Of a stretch of DNA of 64,000 bases, positions 1 to 14,319 are shown one piece after another. Numbering within the stretch: position 1 is the first letter of the stretch; every line of letters starts with the position of its first letter. The DNA comes from Apostichopus japonicus (taxonomy: Eukaryota; Echinodermata; Holothuroidea; Aspidochirotida; Stichopodidae): the NCBI RefSeq assembly GCF_037975245.1, contig NC_092575.1:12079001-12143000 (forward strand), in the 5' to 3' direction. A program made the translations under genes and the position numbers. The notes below the pieces were generated by a model. The model saw nothing but the letters and a program-made list of their open reading frames with translations. It did not search any database and was not told the DNA's origin.

Positions 1-3000
1 GACTTTTACTGGTTTTTACCCTAAGAAAATAAAAAATAGTTAGGCAATCAACTTAAGCCACCAGAAATACGCTTTACGAAGTGCTAACATAAGACGGTAA
101 GAAGTAAAAAATGGAGCAAAATGCCAAGGTGGGGGTGGGGGTGGGGGAGGGGGATCAGTGAAAGTTTTTAAACATGATTTTCCATTGAAAGTGTACTCAC
201 AGAGATTCGGTAGCAACATGTATGGCAATTGACAAAACCTAACATAAAAATAATAAAAATTAAAAATTTATCTAGAAAACACAAAAATAGTTCAAACTCA
301 ATTGCCATGACATCATTCACTGTGCTGTTGCCAGATACCTTTCCAAAATATCACGAAATTTGAAGGAAAAAAAGCAAATTTTTCTCCACACACAAAATGA
401 TATATACCGAGATGAGGTTTTGACTTCAAAATGCAGAAAATTACCAGCAACTTGGTAAAGTAGTTAACCTCAACCATCGGAATATCACTTTAATAGATTT
501 CTTTATCAATATTATTAATTCCGACCGTGATATGTGTTCCAATGTTTCGGGAGAATCTCCTTGTTTGGAGTCCTATCATTTCAAACTAGCATAGAAAATG
601 TAAAGAAAGTACTATTCACTAGAGGTTTTTACTTTTATTCTCTAATAAAATATTACTTTATCGTGAAACTTATGTACCAAAAAATTGAAACACGGTCTCC
701 ACATGAAAAGTTGACCCAACATGATCAAATTATTAAATTATTTATCGAAATTGTCACTACTTACACCCATTCGGAAACGAACAAATCAGTAATAATAATT
801 CTTCATTCCTTCTGACAGACACGGTTGTCCCTCTAAGCAGATCTTATCCCCTTTTTATAATATATTTATGATCATAAGTTGTAGAAAAATAAATAAATAA
901 AATACTTTGCACTTTTTTTTCTAGGTTGTTAAAATATCAGTTGAAATATACAACTGAATGAACAGCGAGTAAGCAATTTAACAGCCGTAGGCTACATAAC
1001 ACCGGAATAGAGATCATATCAAAATTGAATAATGGTTCAATAAAATAAAAAATTACGCAAGATCTATCAAAATAAAGAAACAGATATAGCCTATATATAA
1101 TATCATGTTGACCTTGTTACGCCCTTGGCAACGGACTAAAGCTTCAACCCAAACACAATTTTTTTTTATTATCTTTTTAGAATTTATTAAAATAATTTCA
1201 CCCTAGGTGGTATAACTCACTGAATGAAAATTTAAAGAAAATTTTTGAGGACTTCTTCTGGTCAAGTTTGATGATGACTTCATTAGAATTGATTGGTCAC
1301 GTGCAAATATTGATTACATCAAATCCGGTGTTACTTGAATGACAGGTTTGACCGGATGAATGTTCGTTTTCCTCTGCTTCTTCCTTTAAATTCAGGACGA
1401 TGTCAATCAAGACAAACATAATGCACAAAATGGAGGAGGTAAAGATCAAATTATGCTAAGTGTCTATAAAAATTGTAATAAAGTGAAATATTAAATCATG
1501 AGCAACTTTTCTTAACACTCTTATTTTTTTTCCTCGATCAGTGTTGAGTAGTTGTAAAACCAACTGTCATTGGTAGTTATGAATGATTTAATATACATGC
1601 TTCATGTTATAAATGAATGATAATATAAGGGGGATTCAATTTTTTGACATACCTCGTTGTTCCCATTACACACTTATAACGACCTTATTTTAAAATTTGT
1701 TTTTCAAAATTGGATTTAAAAAAAAAAAAAAAAAATTATTATGAGGGTTAGCTCCCCTAGAAAGAATTACCTTCGGAATTCAAACACACCTTGGTCGGTC
1801 TTTGCTATCCTTTCAAGTAACATAAGACGCAGTTGATAACACTGGTCCCTAACATTGGACCAACAGGGCAACAACAAAAAAGATATGAAATAAACTTCAA
1901 ACGGATCACCCTTTCAAATACTTGTGCATGTTTTGTTACAGTTTTTATTATAATCTTTTTCCTTTTATTGTGATGGTTGAATTGTTCATTTGTTCATTTG
2001 TTCTTTAAAAGTATCTTTCAAGTGAAATGTCGTCCTCCTTTGGAAGCCTACGCCAAACGTACATTGTATGCAATCATGCCTCCTCCCCATTGGCTAGTTA
2101 CTCGCCACTGTTGTCGTCTGCCAAATTTTGAGAGGGCGCAAACACTACTGCTAACAAAATTATATAACCAACGAACAAGTTTGCTTCTGGAAAGGAAGTC
2201 ATGAATGCAGTCAAATATTTATATGTGGATACGTTTACGGTAGTAAGGGAGTGGTGGGGGGGGGGTGGAGGGTGGAGGGTGGAGGGTGCATAAACCCAGT
2301 TTATTCAACATTAACATATTCTATATGATACAATCATATCAACGGTTAACGTCTTAACTCTTTCGCCAAAAATAAAAAATAAATAAAAGATCATTATTCA
2401 CGATTAAGACTTGTTGAATTTGCTATACGAACTGTTGGTATACACCGTATCCGACATGAAGCTTGATTAAAATTTATCGGTTACCGGTACATGGAAACAT
2501 AATCTGTTACCCAGAGTTCCTAGTTCTTTGTAAAAGAAATATCGAACACGTACCATGTATCGTCCTACAAAACTTACATGCAAATACCTATATCTATGTC
2601 GCGGCTTAACCTATACCATACATATAACAATTAGGGTGGAGTTGTTATTGTAATGTAAACCAATATGATCACGCTAATTATAGTATTTGATTCAATATTT
2701 CGCGTCAGGAAGAAAATACCAAAATCTTTCGCTATTGATTTTGTTTTTTTATACTTTATTTGGAAATATAGAATAATTATCATTATCATGCAGTATCACT
2801 GAGTAATAAAACGCATATGTCTGCTTTAAAGGCATTGAAGACTCGCCCAAACCGCGTGCCGCGCTCTGTAAAAGTTAACTTTCCGTTGCTTGCAAATGAC
2901 GTTCTCTTCTTGTCGCTAAAAAATACAGACAGTAATGAAACGTGATACCTTGTTATCTTTTATCCAGACCTGAGATGTCCACGCTGCTATGTACACTGTG

Positions 3001-6000
3001 TTGTGGGTATTGACCGTAGCTGTACGTATCGACTGTACCCTAGTGTCTAATTACCGACGGTAGCAAGCTGCGTATGTATTTTCTGGGATCGATTGTGGTG
3101 TCTAACACTTCTGTTACACCTCTTTCAAATTAGGTCAGATTACCGGCATGAGACGTTTCTTTGTACGCGAGTCTTCACACCCTTCAAAATTATCAGCTTT
3201 TAACACATTGTACTTCAACTTTAGATTAGCTTAATTTTAGAACGCCTGTAGGGCATCCAACATTTCTTCTAGGACCTTTCGTTCTCCACCCCCCCTCACA
3301 TTCCCCTCCCCTCTTGTTTTATTATATATTTTTCCATCTACTTTCGCCACAGTTTACCATGCCCTTTAATACGATTGTTTTTACTTGTATACACCCATCA
3401 CATAAGACTAATGGGAATGCTGCCTAGGGCGGGGTATGTCTAGTCCAGTCTTGAACTTTAGAAAAAGGAAAATTTCTCTCTTTGGAGGTAATTCCAAAGA
3501 AAGCAAGCCTGTAATTTTTTATTTGTCACTCGATGCCAGCCATGACATCACATCCGAAACGAGCCGACGTCCACCCGCTGTGTAAAGATGTAAGTGTCGG
3601 TTGTATACGCCAGTGAATATCTCTTGGGATTCAAGTTGTTGCATGCGCATGTTTTGACAAACTGTACAAACGAGTTACAGTAAATTCTTTTAAATATGAT
3701 ACATTTCGTGATATATTTAAAATGCATTTTTCCCCTCTTTTTTTTATATTCTGGAACAACAACAGATCGGAATCAAGCTGAAGATACAGGGATTCTGAAA
3801 TTTAAGATGTTACAAGCAAAGGTCGACTTGGGTAGGCTGCTATGAAATTATCGAACCTTCTCCATCTCCCCCTTCAGAAATGTCTCCCTGTTAGTGTAAC
3901 GATCAGGTTAGGTGAAACCAAAAGGTGCACGGTACTAAAAAAGCCCTTTCGTAAATTCGCTTTAAAATCGTCCTTTTATGTATTTTATAATAAGTTCGGG
4001 TTGAAAAGTCCTAAACTAGGCCTGTAGCTATGAAAGTCAAACCTCGTTTAAGTACTTTTGAGTGTTTCTGGAGACTTTTATATCAAAAGTTTCATTGTTA
4101 CATATATCACAATCGTAAAATAAATACTCTATTGTGGTCTTGTATTACCCATACACGGGGTGATACATTAGTGCTAATCTATATAAGATTCTTTGTGACT
4201 CCATGCACATGCCAACTATTAAAAACTAGAACATTTGGGTAACGAAAGTGACCCAGGACTGTCCAAAGAATATCGGTTGCAATGAAAACAAGCCAAAAAG
4301 CAACCCGGATTAGGAAATAAGAATAACCAAACGAAGAACGTAGCTAATCTAGAGGGAGCTTTCTGCTAAACGAATCTAGGGTTTTTCAGTATAAAGGAAC
4401 TCTAAACCAATCATGGCGACTTCCGATTCTGAATAGCGCCACTAGTTGGTCTTCCGTTGTAGAGTTCCGTAAAGAGTAAAAGAACTCTACTCCGTTGCAG
4501 CTAATAAAACGCCCCAAATTTCAGATACACTGGCAAATATTGTAAAGGAGACTTAAACGGTAAAGGAGACAAAACAGATATAGGAACTATCAACGGGAAA
4601 GCTTTAAGCCAGTTTTAAACTTATTATGTGCAGACGTGTGCGTTGATTTTGGCTAGTTTTTTGGATACTATATCATATTTGATATATCATAACAATGTAT
4701 TTCAAAACGCTGAAACGCTTATGAAAAAAATTATTTCAAATTTGGGGCGTAAAATAGAAAAGCCCCCCTCCCCTCTACGCCCTCCTCAAAAAACTTCTTG
4801 CAATTGATTAATACTGATTTGGAAAGTGTCTACACGTCGAAATATTGAAAGAGAATCGAAGCAGGCTTATACTCGGAAATTAATCTTTATTTTGCCGAAA
4901 GAAATCAAGGTGATGGCATTAGTTTGATCAATTTGATTTGCAATCTTACTTCAATGCAGCTTTTTGGGGGGGTTGGACATTGTCAACTATTTCTATGATA
5001 CGAGTCCATCCCTTTACAAAGTAATTAACTAATTAGTTTGATAAGGCAAGTAATGAGACAAAAGTCGAAATTTTTATTTTTTGTTTTTATTTGTTTTTTT
5101 TGTTTTTACATTTGACATATGTTTTATACTATAGTGATGGAAAGTGTCCAACCGACAAAAAATTCGAGGATCGTATCAAATTAATTAATTAATTAATTAC
5201 TCAGTTATATTCATTTTTCACTTTGGTGAAGAAAAACAATATCTAGGAGAATATCTTAATTTGATTAATTGCAATCTTATTTTAATAAATAGACCTACTC
5301 ATTATTCTTGATATGAGAATCAAACCAAACTATTGAGAAAAAAATGCTTTATGTATAGTCTTATACTAGGTAAGTTGGTAACTTTAAATAAAGTTCTCAT
5401 AGATCAACCAATTTGGCGAAAGACAAAGCTCACTGTGTTCTAACGTTCCACAGAAAAGGGTATTTTTAAAGCCTTTCTTTGACACCTTGTACCAGGTTGT
5501 TCTACGTGATCGTCACAATAGACTTATCATAACTGATGTATTGACACGGGTGTCTCTGAATTGAATAAAGAGCAAATGAGTTGATATCAAAACGAGTTTG
5601 AATACTTGATTAAGAAGAAAGAAGAGTAAATAAAAGATTGAGGTCTGTGGATGGGCCATGAACTACCCGAGCGATAGGAATATATGGGTATATATATAAC
5701 ATAACATTGTTATTAGTTACCTAGGAATACATTTGCGCCTTTGTCGACATCACACACCCTTCCCCCTCCCCTCCCCCTTTTATGAAAAAGGCTAGCTCCG
5801 CCACTGCTACAGAGGTCTGATATGACCTTAGACAAAGACGGTCAATGGAACTAATCCCAACAAATCTCCGTCCTACATTTTGATTGCAATGATGCCTGAC
5901 CAATTGCCGAGTGGTCAAACTTGATATATCATAAATCTATAATATGCTAGTGAGCACGGCGTCGTCCAAACACTTAAAATCTGCATTTTTGCATTGAATT

Positions 6001-6280
6001 TGCTACAATCTGTATTCGACCTATTAATGAAAACCCGATATGGTACCTAAAAGCGAATAAAAAAAACATATGTTACTTTAGCTGACCCAAATCACACCAG
6101 GAATATTGAAAGGAAGGTATAAACTTCGAACAATCACAACTGTTAAAACTTAAAGGAATGATATTAAGAAATGGATTGCATTAATTATTTTTGCATTTGT
6201 TAAAAATGATTTATTATCTTGTAATAAACTTGAAGTTTGTTACTACTCGACAAAAAGGAGTAGCCACATGCTGGTTACCG
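1..6280. other. Non-coding flank, no gene recognised
   Basis: AT-rich sequence with only short open frames without recognisable domains. It contains G-rich stretches (about 123-153 and 2253-2290), a TTAA run at 5179-5198, and what looks like the end of a hAT-type element near 5800-5815 (GCTAGCTCCGCCACTG, the reverse complement of a CAGTGGCGGAGC-type terminus) for which I see no partner. About 2070-2170 there is a CCAATGG-type box followed by TATATAACC, which is too weak to call a promoter. Confidence 0.6.
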
Positions 6281-6283
6281 CAT

Positions 6284-6358
6284 ATTGAAATTGTAGTGAG
6301 TAGGAAAATCCAGAACAGTGAACAAATTTCCAGCCTCCATCGGGATTCGAACCCGGGC
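6284..6358 (-). mobile_element. SINE family A, truncated copy 2
   Basis: Read on the minus strand this matches the SINE copy at 32.9 kb. It carries CCCGGGTTCGAATCCCG (RNA polymerase III B box and T-arm), then GGAGGCTGG, then a shared non-tRNA stretch containing CACTGTTCTGGATTTTCC and ending ACAATTTCAAT. The 5' half of the tRNA-like head, with the A box, is missing. It is replaced by a (TA)n/(TG)n microsatellite that begins right after the B box. Confidence 0.8.
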
Positions 6359-6360
6359 CT

Positions 6361-6450
6361 ATAAATATAGACTATATATATATACCGTCTATGAATATAT
6401 ATAGATATATATATAGGCCTGTATATATATTTATATATAGGCCGTTTTAT

Positions 6451-6522
<72 letters not shown>
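6361..6522. repeat. Compound TA/TG microsatellite with TAGGCC interruptions
   Basis: Runs of TATATA are broken by repeated ATATATAGGCC(T) units and a pure (TG)n block near 6490-6510. It abuts the truncated SINE. Open frames reading Tyr-Ile repeats across it are artefacts. Confidence 0.9.
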
Positions 6523-9500
6523 GAATTGGGTAATAGAATGATACAAAGCTATAAACCCAAAGTTAAACAGCGGAATGTAGTTTTATTTTGCATTTATATA
6601 TCGATATTATTATTTAGTAATATCTACTTGTCTATTTACACACTGCTATGCATCGTCTCAGAATGACTTTTGGTTTCTTTCCTGTTTCAGCTCGACTCTC
6701 GTAATATTTTTGTTTTCGCTTTCTTCTTCAATTTCTTTGTTGATATGACCATGGAGCTATAACCCAGGTTTACAGCTCCATGATATGACAGACAACAACT
6801 CGTTCGCCCATTTAGTGTTTTTTTGTTGTTGTTAATCAGCTTAAAGCTGAGAGTAACCTTGACGACTGTATCCTTCTTTTATTTGAAAGTTCTCTCTTCG
6901 ATCAGATATTTAATAAAGAAAACTGTCACATATGCCACAATATAGAGATCGCCTATAATATATGGCGGTCTTTGTGTAGACAGCATTACGTAACACTCGG
7001 CATCCACGAGAGTGTGTCTATGAATAGATGAATACCCGATAAGGTATAGACAAGAAGATTCTTCAACCCTCTCGTTATAATCCTCAACAAAATCGGATTT
7101 AAACAATACAAAGGACAATGAAAAGAAAGATTAACAAACAAAGCCACAAACAGATGTCCATTTGTTTACTAACCATGCTGTTATATACTACAGATATATA
7201 TACGGTAAAGCACGTACTTCAAGCAATTGGAATTTTATAGTCTTGGGGTAAATTATACGAAATTAATGAATTGTAATGTTATATTAATGAATAAAGATCT
7301 CTCAATACGAGAAAAAGAATGATATACCAAACAGACTGTCTGACAACGGCCAGTTTTTGTTGTTGTTATATCCCCAATTCGTGAGAGACAGTTTTTCCCT
7401 GATTATTATAGTAGTTACGTTAATTACTGTTGTAAACGGCTTTACTTAACACCGATCTGTAGAGGTATTAAATTAATTCTCAGCATATATGATCCACGAG
7501 AATAGTATATGTTTTCGGGGTTCATGACCAAGAACCTGTCTCAAGGTAGATAGCCTAAAACCTCGCCCCTACACTTGCTTTGGAGAAATAAACATTTAAG
7601 GTATTCCCCCAATGTAAAGAACTTGTAACTATAGCCGTCAAAAAGGACCGAGTCTTCTACGGAAGGTTGCTCTGTATTTATTCGTCTCGTTTTCTTTGTT
7701 TACCTTCGTGAAAACTACAAATACAAATATACAAACAACTACAAATTGCACATTCGATCGAATACATATACAATAACAAGTGAATATATCATCTATATAT
7801 AGTAAGGCTAGCACATTGAAAAATATCTAGTCCCATCTTAACTGTCACTAAGTCTTACGAAAAACAATGTTAACCATCTCTGTAATTGAGGAATATACAT
7901 ATTACAATAGGTCCGGGGTAAACTTACATCTATACCATAAAATAAATTAACGTACCTCTTTGGACTCTTATTACAAATTTCGGCCCAGAAAAGCACTTTA
8001 ATAAGGTGTGGCAAAGATAAATCGTGTCTTAACGACATCACGGCATGGTCGGCCTATCTGCACAAAAAGCTGTGCAGTCTGTCTGGAATAATGCCTAGTG
8101 AGGGACACCGCGGCCACGTAAACAAAACAATTTAAAATAACCATTGTGCGGTACTGTAATGTGAAGAATTCCACATCTGGGAATATTTGCCATGCAGGAC
8201 AGCACGAGATTGCTGCCGAGCTCACTAATTATGATTACGAACAGGTTTAAATATCGATGAATAGTTTATACGTATATAGAAATTGTGAATCAACCATTAC
8301 AGAACCTTTTCGCTGTCTCATTTGCACTCTGTGTTTTTTGCCATAATGCAATATACATCTTCTTCTGTTTTATTTTTCATTTTTTATTTTGTTGTTTATG
8401 TTTTTTGTCATTAGTTACGTTTCACTGTTGGCTCTATAAACATATTCACTGGCGATGTATTTTTCTTTATCCATCCTTAACCCCCCCCCCCCTCAATCAG
8501 GGCCGTAGACCAGATGTTGACATCTCTGTCACTCCTCACCCCCACCCCCCGTCTCCCTCCACTTGTCCCAACATCATTTGATAAGAAAAACCTCACAAGT
8601 TAGAGTACAACGAGGATTGTTCCCCTTCTTAAATTGTTAGAGCCCGGTGAGTCCAACTCAGAGTTCCTGGTGACGGGCCTGCTCCCTATTACAGCAATAC
8701 ACGTTGAATTTGCCGGGTTGCTAATTTGTGTAACGTTGTATGACAATGTTGTTACATACCCCCATGTTGCAGCACATAACATTTTGTAACAATGTTGTAA
8801 CACTCTGACCGTGTGTCAGGTGGATGCCCACCCCTCGAGATATCAATGTGGTTTACAAACACTTGAGCACTCATTATAGCTATAGTCATTGATCGTTTAA
8901 TATGTGTCCCACAAAAATGTGATGCAATCTTTTACTAAACACCTTGTAAATTTTTAACTGATTTTATCGACCAATAAGGAAGATTTTTTTTTGTGAACTA
9001 AAATCACAAATAAATATTTCAAGGACCTTGCTTTTGCTTTGGAGGGATGAGTTTTGTACCATCTGCTGAGGAAACAACAACAAAAATCAACGCAAAAATG
9101 CAATATCCTGGATTTCTCAGCTATCGTAGGCAAGAATACGGAAGAGGAACAATCCTTGAATTTGGTTATAATATTGTCAGAGCGGCTCTCTTGGTAAGGT
9201 CCTCATAATTGAAAAGCAAGGGCGCCATCCCTTTGACAAACTATATTATATTATACGCAATTGTCGTAACAATTTTTTTTTAAACAACAATTGTGACCAT
9301 CTGCGTCCAAACTAAGAAAGGGAGAGACGGAGTGTTCATGTTGAAACTTTGCCGTAACACGTGGCGAAATATTAGTAAGGGGTACGGCAACGTCTTCCAA
9401 ACTTTCAAAATATTTCCCGGCTTTCTATAGTTATTAATTGACAACCTTTGATCTTTCTCTCTTTGAAAAGAAATAGATGTAAAAACTATCATAAAATGTA

Positions 9501-10484
9501 AAGAAGAATAAAAAATAAACACGAAAAAAAAAACTTTCACCGATAAAATGCACAAAGGGCGCTCGTAAAAAGCATTTATCTATAAGGTAACACCGAAATG
9601 AAAATCTATTCACTTACTTCTTAATTAACGACTCTTTCGTCTCGCAATTATAAATGATACAACAGTGAACAATTCGACGTTGCCCTGTTCAAGATCTATC
9701 AAAAATGCGTCAACCTTTTTTTTTTTTTAAGGACAACAAAAAAAATGTGAATTTTGTCTTCAGCTTAGATTGATCGAGACTTTGGACGTTGATTGATAAG
9801 GGATTTATCTCTAGATATAAACGGAAAAATATTTTAAAAAAAACTGTACGATATATAAAGCCAGGAGGGGGGGGGGGAACGGAAAAAGCACAAAAGAAAA
9901 AGTAAACAAGAGAAGGTGGTTCCTATATATCTACTTATATTCCTCAAAGACAAATTGATAGATAAGCTCGGTGTGATATACCCGTATATACGCTTTTCAT
10001 CATTTTAGTTGAGTCAAAATACTTTCTAAGGGTAAGAAATGACACTATATATGGTTTAAAAAAAAAGGTTTATCGGTAAATTAAAGTAAATTAAACAGTA
10101 ATAAACACTTCTATAATTAGTTTTTGTTTTTTTTTTAAAAAGGGAAACAAAATTGAAAAAGAAAAAGGAACGTTTACATTACGGTAATTATAGAGGGACA
10201 TCATTTCACAATAGACTTGTAATTAATTGATGTAATAAATTAAAATATACGAAAGCTTATACCGCAATGGATGTAGATGGAGACACTTGTGTTAACAGAG
10301 GATGCATCGATAGGTTTGTATCACGGTGGTTAATATTGGTTATATTAAATTTTTTCCTTGTTTTCTTCGTTTAATTGTTGTTTTTATACACTGGTCTATA
10401 AATTCGATAGTTGAACCCTCCCTCCCCAACCCCTCCATGGTCACCGATGCTCAAACTTCAACAACAAAAATTAAACATAAAAAA
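6523..10484. other. Non-coding flank, no gene recognised
   Basis: No exon with recognisable protein similarity. A small hairpin at 6750-6782 is listed separately. A C run lies at about 8480-8492, and a G run occurs near 9868. At about 8730-8800 there are several imperfect copies of an AACAATGTTGTAAC-like motif in both orientations, which suggests a decayed inverted-repeat element. Confidence 0.5.
6741..6789. repeat. Short hairpin flanked by a 9-bp direct repeat
   Basis: CATGGAGCT (6750-6758) pairs perfectly with AGCTCCATG (6774-6782). An inner AACC/GGTT pairing shortens the loop. TGATATGAC occurs on both sides, at 6741-6749 and 6781-6789, with the right copy overlapping the stem end. Confidence 0.6.
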
Positions 10485-10845
10485 ATCGCTGATTGAGGGG
10501 TTAACTTGACTAATGCAAATCTTCTCAGCCATCTCTCTGATTCAATAATTAACTTGACTAACATTAATCTACTCAACAAAGCATTTTCACTAATTAAGTC
10601 ATTTACTTGGCTAATTTAAAATCCTTTATTCAGACTATACTTTTCTCGTTGAGTTATTAACTTGACTAATGGAAACCAACTCAGCAAAATATTTTCTCTC
10701 ATTGAGTCATTAAGTTGACTAATGCAAACCTCCTCAATAAAGTATTTTATGATTCAGTTATTAACTAAACTAATATTAATCTAATCAACAATGCACTTTC
10801 TCTCAAATGGAGTCATTAACTTGGCTACTTTAAAACACTTTCAGA
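10485..10845. repeat. Degenerate tandem array, about 53-bp unit, about seven copies
   Basis: The motif TTAACTTGACTAAT, with variants such as TTTACTTGGCTAAT and TAAGTTGACTAAT, recurs near 10500, 10549, 10606, 10657, 10712, 10760 and 10818. Each copy is followed by a related stretch with CTCAACAAAGCATTTTCTC and then TGAGTCAT or similar. Copies are strongly diverged, so the array is old. Confidence 0.75.
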
Positions 10846-11806
10846 CATGTGATAAATAATGCTTATGTCATTTTGCAGCAAATGATGAAATTCACATTTA
10901 TTATAACATTCAAGTAATTTGGTCATTTACTTTGCAAATTGTTTAACACATTACTTGAATAATGAATTATTTGGTTGAAAATTGCTACTATATTTACAAA
11001 TAGATTTTCACGGCATTTTAACGTTTCATGTGCTTTGAATTAATTGATTTGGAATTAAATGATAGAAAGCAGTGGCATTGTTTGCTTTTATTTTTCTTGT
11101 AATTCTTTCTTATTAACTTTTCATCATAATCTGTATAGTAATGACTGTCACGGAGAAAGGTAGCGAAACACAAACTTTACAATCAACATTCATATTGAAA
11201 ACACTTGCTATCGAGTCTTCGAGTTGTTATTTCGAGGTTTCGCTTGGTAGGGTTAAGTATTCGTAAACTATACATTTTCCCACTATTTCATTGATCTTTG
11301 AATTTGAAACAATTAGTCATTATTTGGCTTGTTTACGTCACTACCTGACTACAGAGCCAGCATAAAGACTTATGCATATAAACAGATAATGATATGCATA
11401 TTATGTTGAGAGAGAAATAGGAAACTAATTATCTTTGAAAGGCTTCTTTGAATCAAATGAATCTTGAAAGAAATGACAAGACTTCGAAATTTAAAAAAAA
11501 AGAAAAAAAAAAAAGATTAATCTGACCCCATTAACTTATCCCTTACTATAAGATTTTGTCGATATACTTATAACACATATAGTGTTTCTTAGCCTAGTTC
11601 TGCAATACACGCAGACACTCATACACTCACGCAGACGTACGCACGCACACACATAAACATGGCAATCACTGCTCTCATGCTTATGAGAAGGCCACGTGTC
11701 AGTTCCTTGTTGGTTTCCTTCCCTCTTCTTCCATCTTATTATGTTCTGTTGTTTGTAAAGTAAAAGCCCACACATGTCGGGTTTTAATAATATGTTATAC
11801 ATATGT

Positions 11807-11808
<2 letters not shown>

Positions 11809-11857
<49 letters not shown>
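11809..11857. repeat. (TA)n microsatellite
   Basis: Uninterrupted alternating AT of about 49 bp, ending in ATAGGCCTATAT. Confidence 0.95.
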
Positions 11858-11859
<2 letters not shown>

Positions 11860-11960
11860 CCTATATGAACATACATAGTTAGAATGCTACAGGGAGAATC
11901 GTTATTATTTTATGCTTCCTGTTCAAATGTTTCTATTTGGCGCTACATACGGTACGGTAC

Positions 11961-11962
<2 letters not shown>

Positions 11963-12025
<63 letters not shown>

Positions 12026-12056
12026 ATTATTATTATTTATATATATATATATATAT
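11963..12056. repeat. Compound (TA)n-(TTA)n-(TA)n microsatellite
   Basis: TA repeats at 11963-12020, about six TTA units at 12021-12038, then TA repeats to 12056. It is preceded by a short GGTAC repeat. Confidence 0.95.
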
Positions 12057-13880
12057 GTAGGGTTCAATTAATTTATTTGATCAAATCAGTGGTGCAGTAC
12101 AAATCAAACGGTGAGGAAATAGAGTATATAAGGATTAGGAGATTAGCTCCAAGCCTCTCTTTTGCCGCAGTCATCAATCATATTCCACAAAATGCTATCA
12201 ATTCCGTAAAATGCATTCGTGACTTGCACGTGTTCCATCTTAGGACCTTTTGTTGTTATAAAAGGCGATACAGGAAGAATGAATAGTACGAAGCTGAGAG
12301 TTAGCGGTCCGTTGTTGTTAAAATGGTTTTGCACATATTCTATATGACTGCAGATCACGTGGAAGATGCCGTACATATATGCTATCAATATGTAAGTCAA
12401 AACTGTGTTCTTAAAAACAAAGATTTCTATTGGACTTAATTTAATATGTTCGCTTTGTTTCTTTCTTCTTAACTGACAATTCAGTCTAACTAATCAAGTT
12501 TTAATATGACAGCTCGGAAAAATGTCGCATCCAAGTTCTTCCACTGAAGTAAGAATAAAGACAACAGAACGTGTCACGTGATCACGTTCCATCCTGATAT
12601 TTTTAAATACCACTTATGAGACATAACTTGCCACAGTTTCATATTTTATCTGCAGGTTTCGACCCTTCAAACTTATTCCTAGTCATTGGGTGGGTATAAT
12701 GTGCCATAATACCATTGAATGTCACCCGAAGTTATATATGGCAGTTTCGATGGCATTGCTTGTTCAAGTCGGAGCACAATAATAAGTGTGCATGGCCATA
12801 TAATTTGACTCGTTAGCGTATTTGAGGGTTATACGGTTAATCTATACGTCCAAATTAGTCGAAGAGGTTTCAGTAGATAAGTTACAACTTTAAAATCCTT
12901 CCATTCCAAGATGCACATTGCAAGGCGAAACCTTGTGAACTGCAGGTACAGCCATGCATACATATAGACCCTATCGTCACCGAAGGGGTAAAGCGGTCGT
13001 ACCCTGGTATAAGTAAAATAAGCACGCATAGGGCTTTATATTTCATGCACCTGAGTTCAAAACGTGAATTCTTTCTCAGCACCTGAGTCAATTTGGTAAA
13101 ACAATCTGTTCAAAGTTTCACCAATGTCACCTTTGAAAGATTCTAGCAAACATTTGGATAGGTGCATCGCTTTATGAGCCCAGGTTATTTTTTCTTTTGT
13201 GTGTTCCATTTGTTTACTGTTTCTTTGTCCCTTCAAACAAATTTTTGAATATCTATTTTAAGATAGCGTATACTTGGAAGTGTGAAGAAAAATATTAGTA
13301 ATGGAGTATATAGGTCCGATTTTCAGTATATACATACATAGAACAATCACTCTTTTGTTTGTAACTAAGGCAATCACCCTAGCTCCCCCCCCCCATCTTT
13401 GTTTGTCTTTTATATTATTGTGGTCGTAATTTCATTTTTACGCCGACCGAAAGATAATTGTCATTAACGTTTGACGAACAGTGCAATTAGTCTTAAGGGG
13501 CTAGCTATATGCAACTCTGAATCTGGTAACAGGCCAAGACTATGTTTACGTTGTCACTGGGAAAGTTATGTAACATATCATTTTTATTTTATATTGGGTG
13601 GGTTTTAATCGTAAACATACAACCTTGTTTGAAAGCATCAATGCATGTATGGCAAGGGAAGTCGAGGGCTAGGTCGGGTCCGGAGTCAACTATGTCACGT
13701 GGTTAATGAAGTATTAAGTTTCTTGAAACGGTGACTATTAGCAGAATTTTAGTTTTTGATATGCCTTAGTCCCAGAAACGAGAAGTTACCTCAGGCAATA
13801 TAGATATAGGTATAGGTCTGTAGCCATTAATCTGGTTTGCCAAGATTTTTTGCTTTAAAATAGGTTTCTTTTTATTCTCT
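12057..13880. other. Non-coding flank, no gene recognised
   Basis: Only short open frames in both strands with no recognised domain. A C run occurs near 13386-13394. Nothing else supportable is seen. Confidence 0.5.
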
Positions 13881-13986
13881 GGAATGCTCCTTTAAGGCTA
13901 AATTGATAGTGACGTCGGTTCCTCGGTGTAGACTTAAATGTTTATGTTACTCTTTTGAGTTATAAATTCTAATAACTCAACCAAAC
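13881..13986. mobile_element. Interspersed repeat family D, copy 1 (TTAAAGGA-type terminus)
   Basis: Shares with 19448-19550 the order GGAATG(C/T)TCCTTTAAGG, AAATTGAT, TCCT..GTG(T/C)AG, then a TTATAA segment and a CTAATA..TCAAC end. Read in reverse it begins TTAA-AGGAGCATTCC. A TTAA-flanked start is usual for Kolobok- and piggyBac-type elements, but no second end was found, so the class is tentative. Confidence 0.5.
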
Positions 13987-14319
13987 TATCGTCTTATAAC
14001 TATTTATACTACTTTATAACATGTCTATCAACAACAACAACAAAATAATAATAAAAGTTTGATAGAAAAAGCAATATGATCTGACAACACTGTTCCTTAT
14101 AATGTTATTCAACATATCAAGCTAAATGTTGTACCTGGAGTCATCCTTTAAGCTCATTATGCTAATGCGAATACCTTATTCCTCATCCATCTTTGCCTGG
14201 ACCGCTAATTGACACCGGGCCCCGCGGTGCGGTTCCTGACCCTACTCTGATCGGACTTGTTTTTCGTTGGGTTTGTCGACGGTCGAGTCTAATTCCATAT
14301 CTAGTGGGATAAAGTCGGT

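Noticed and set aside
2070-2175. Promoter (CCAAT-like box plus TATATAA)
   Set aside because: No gene follows in either direction, and such motifs are frequent in AT-rich DNA.
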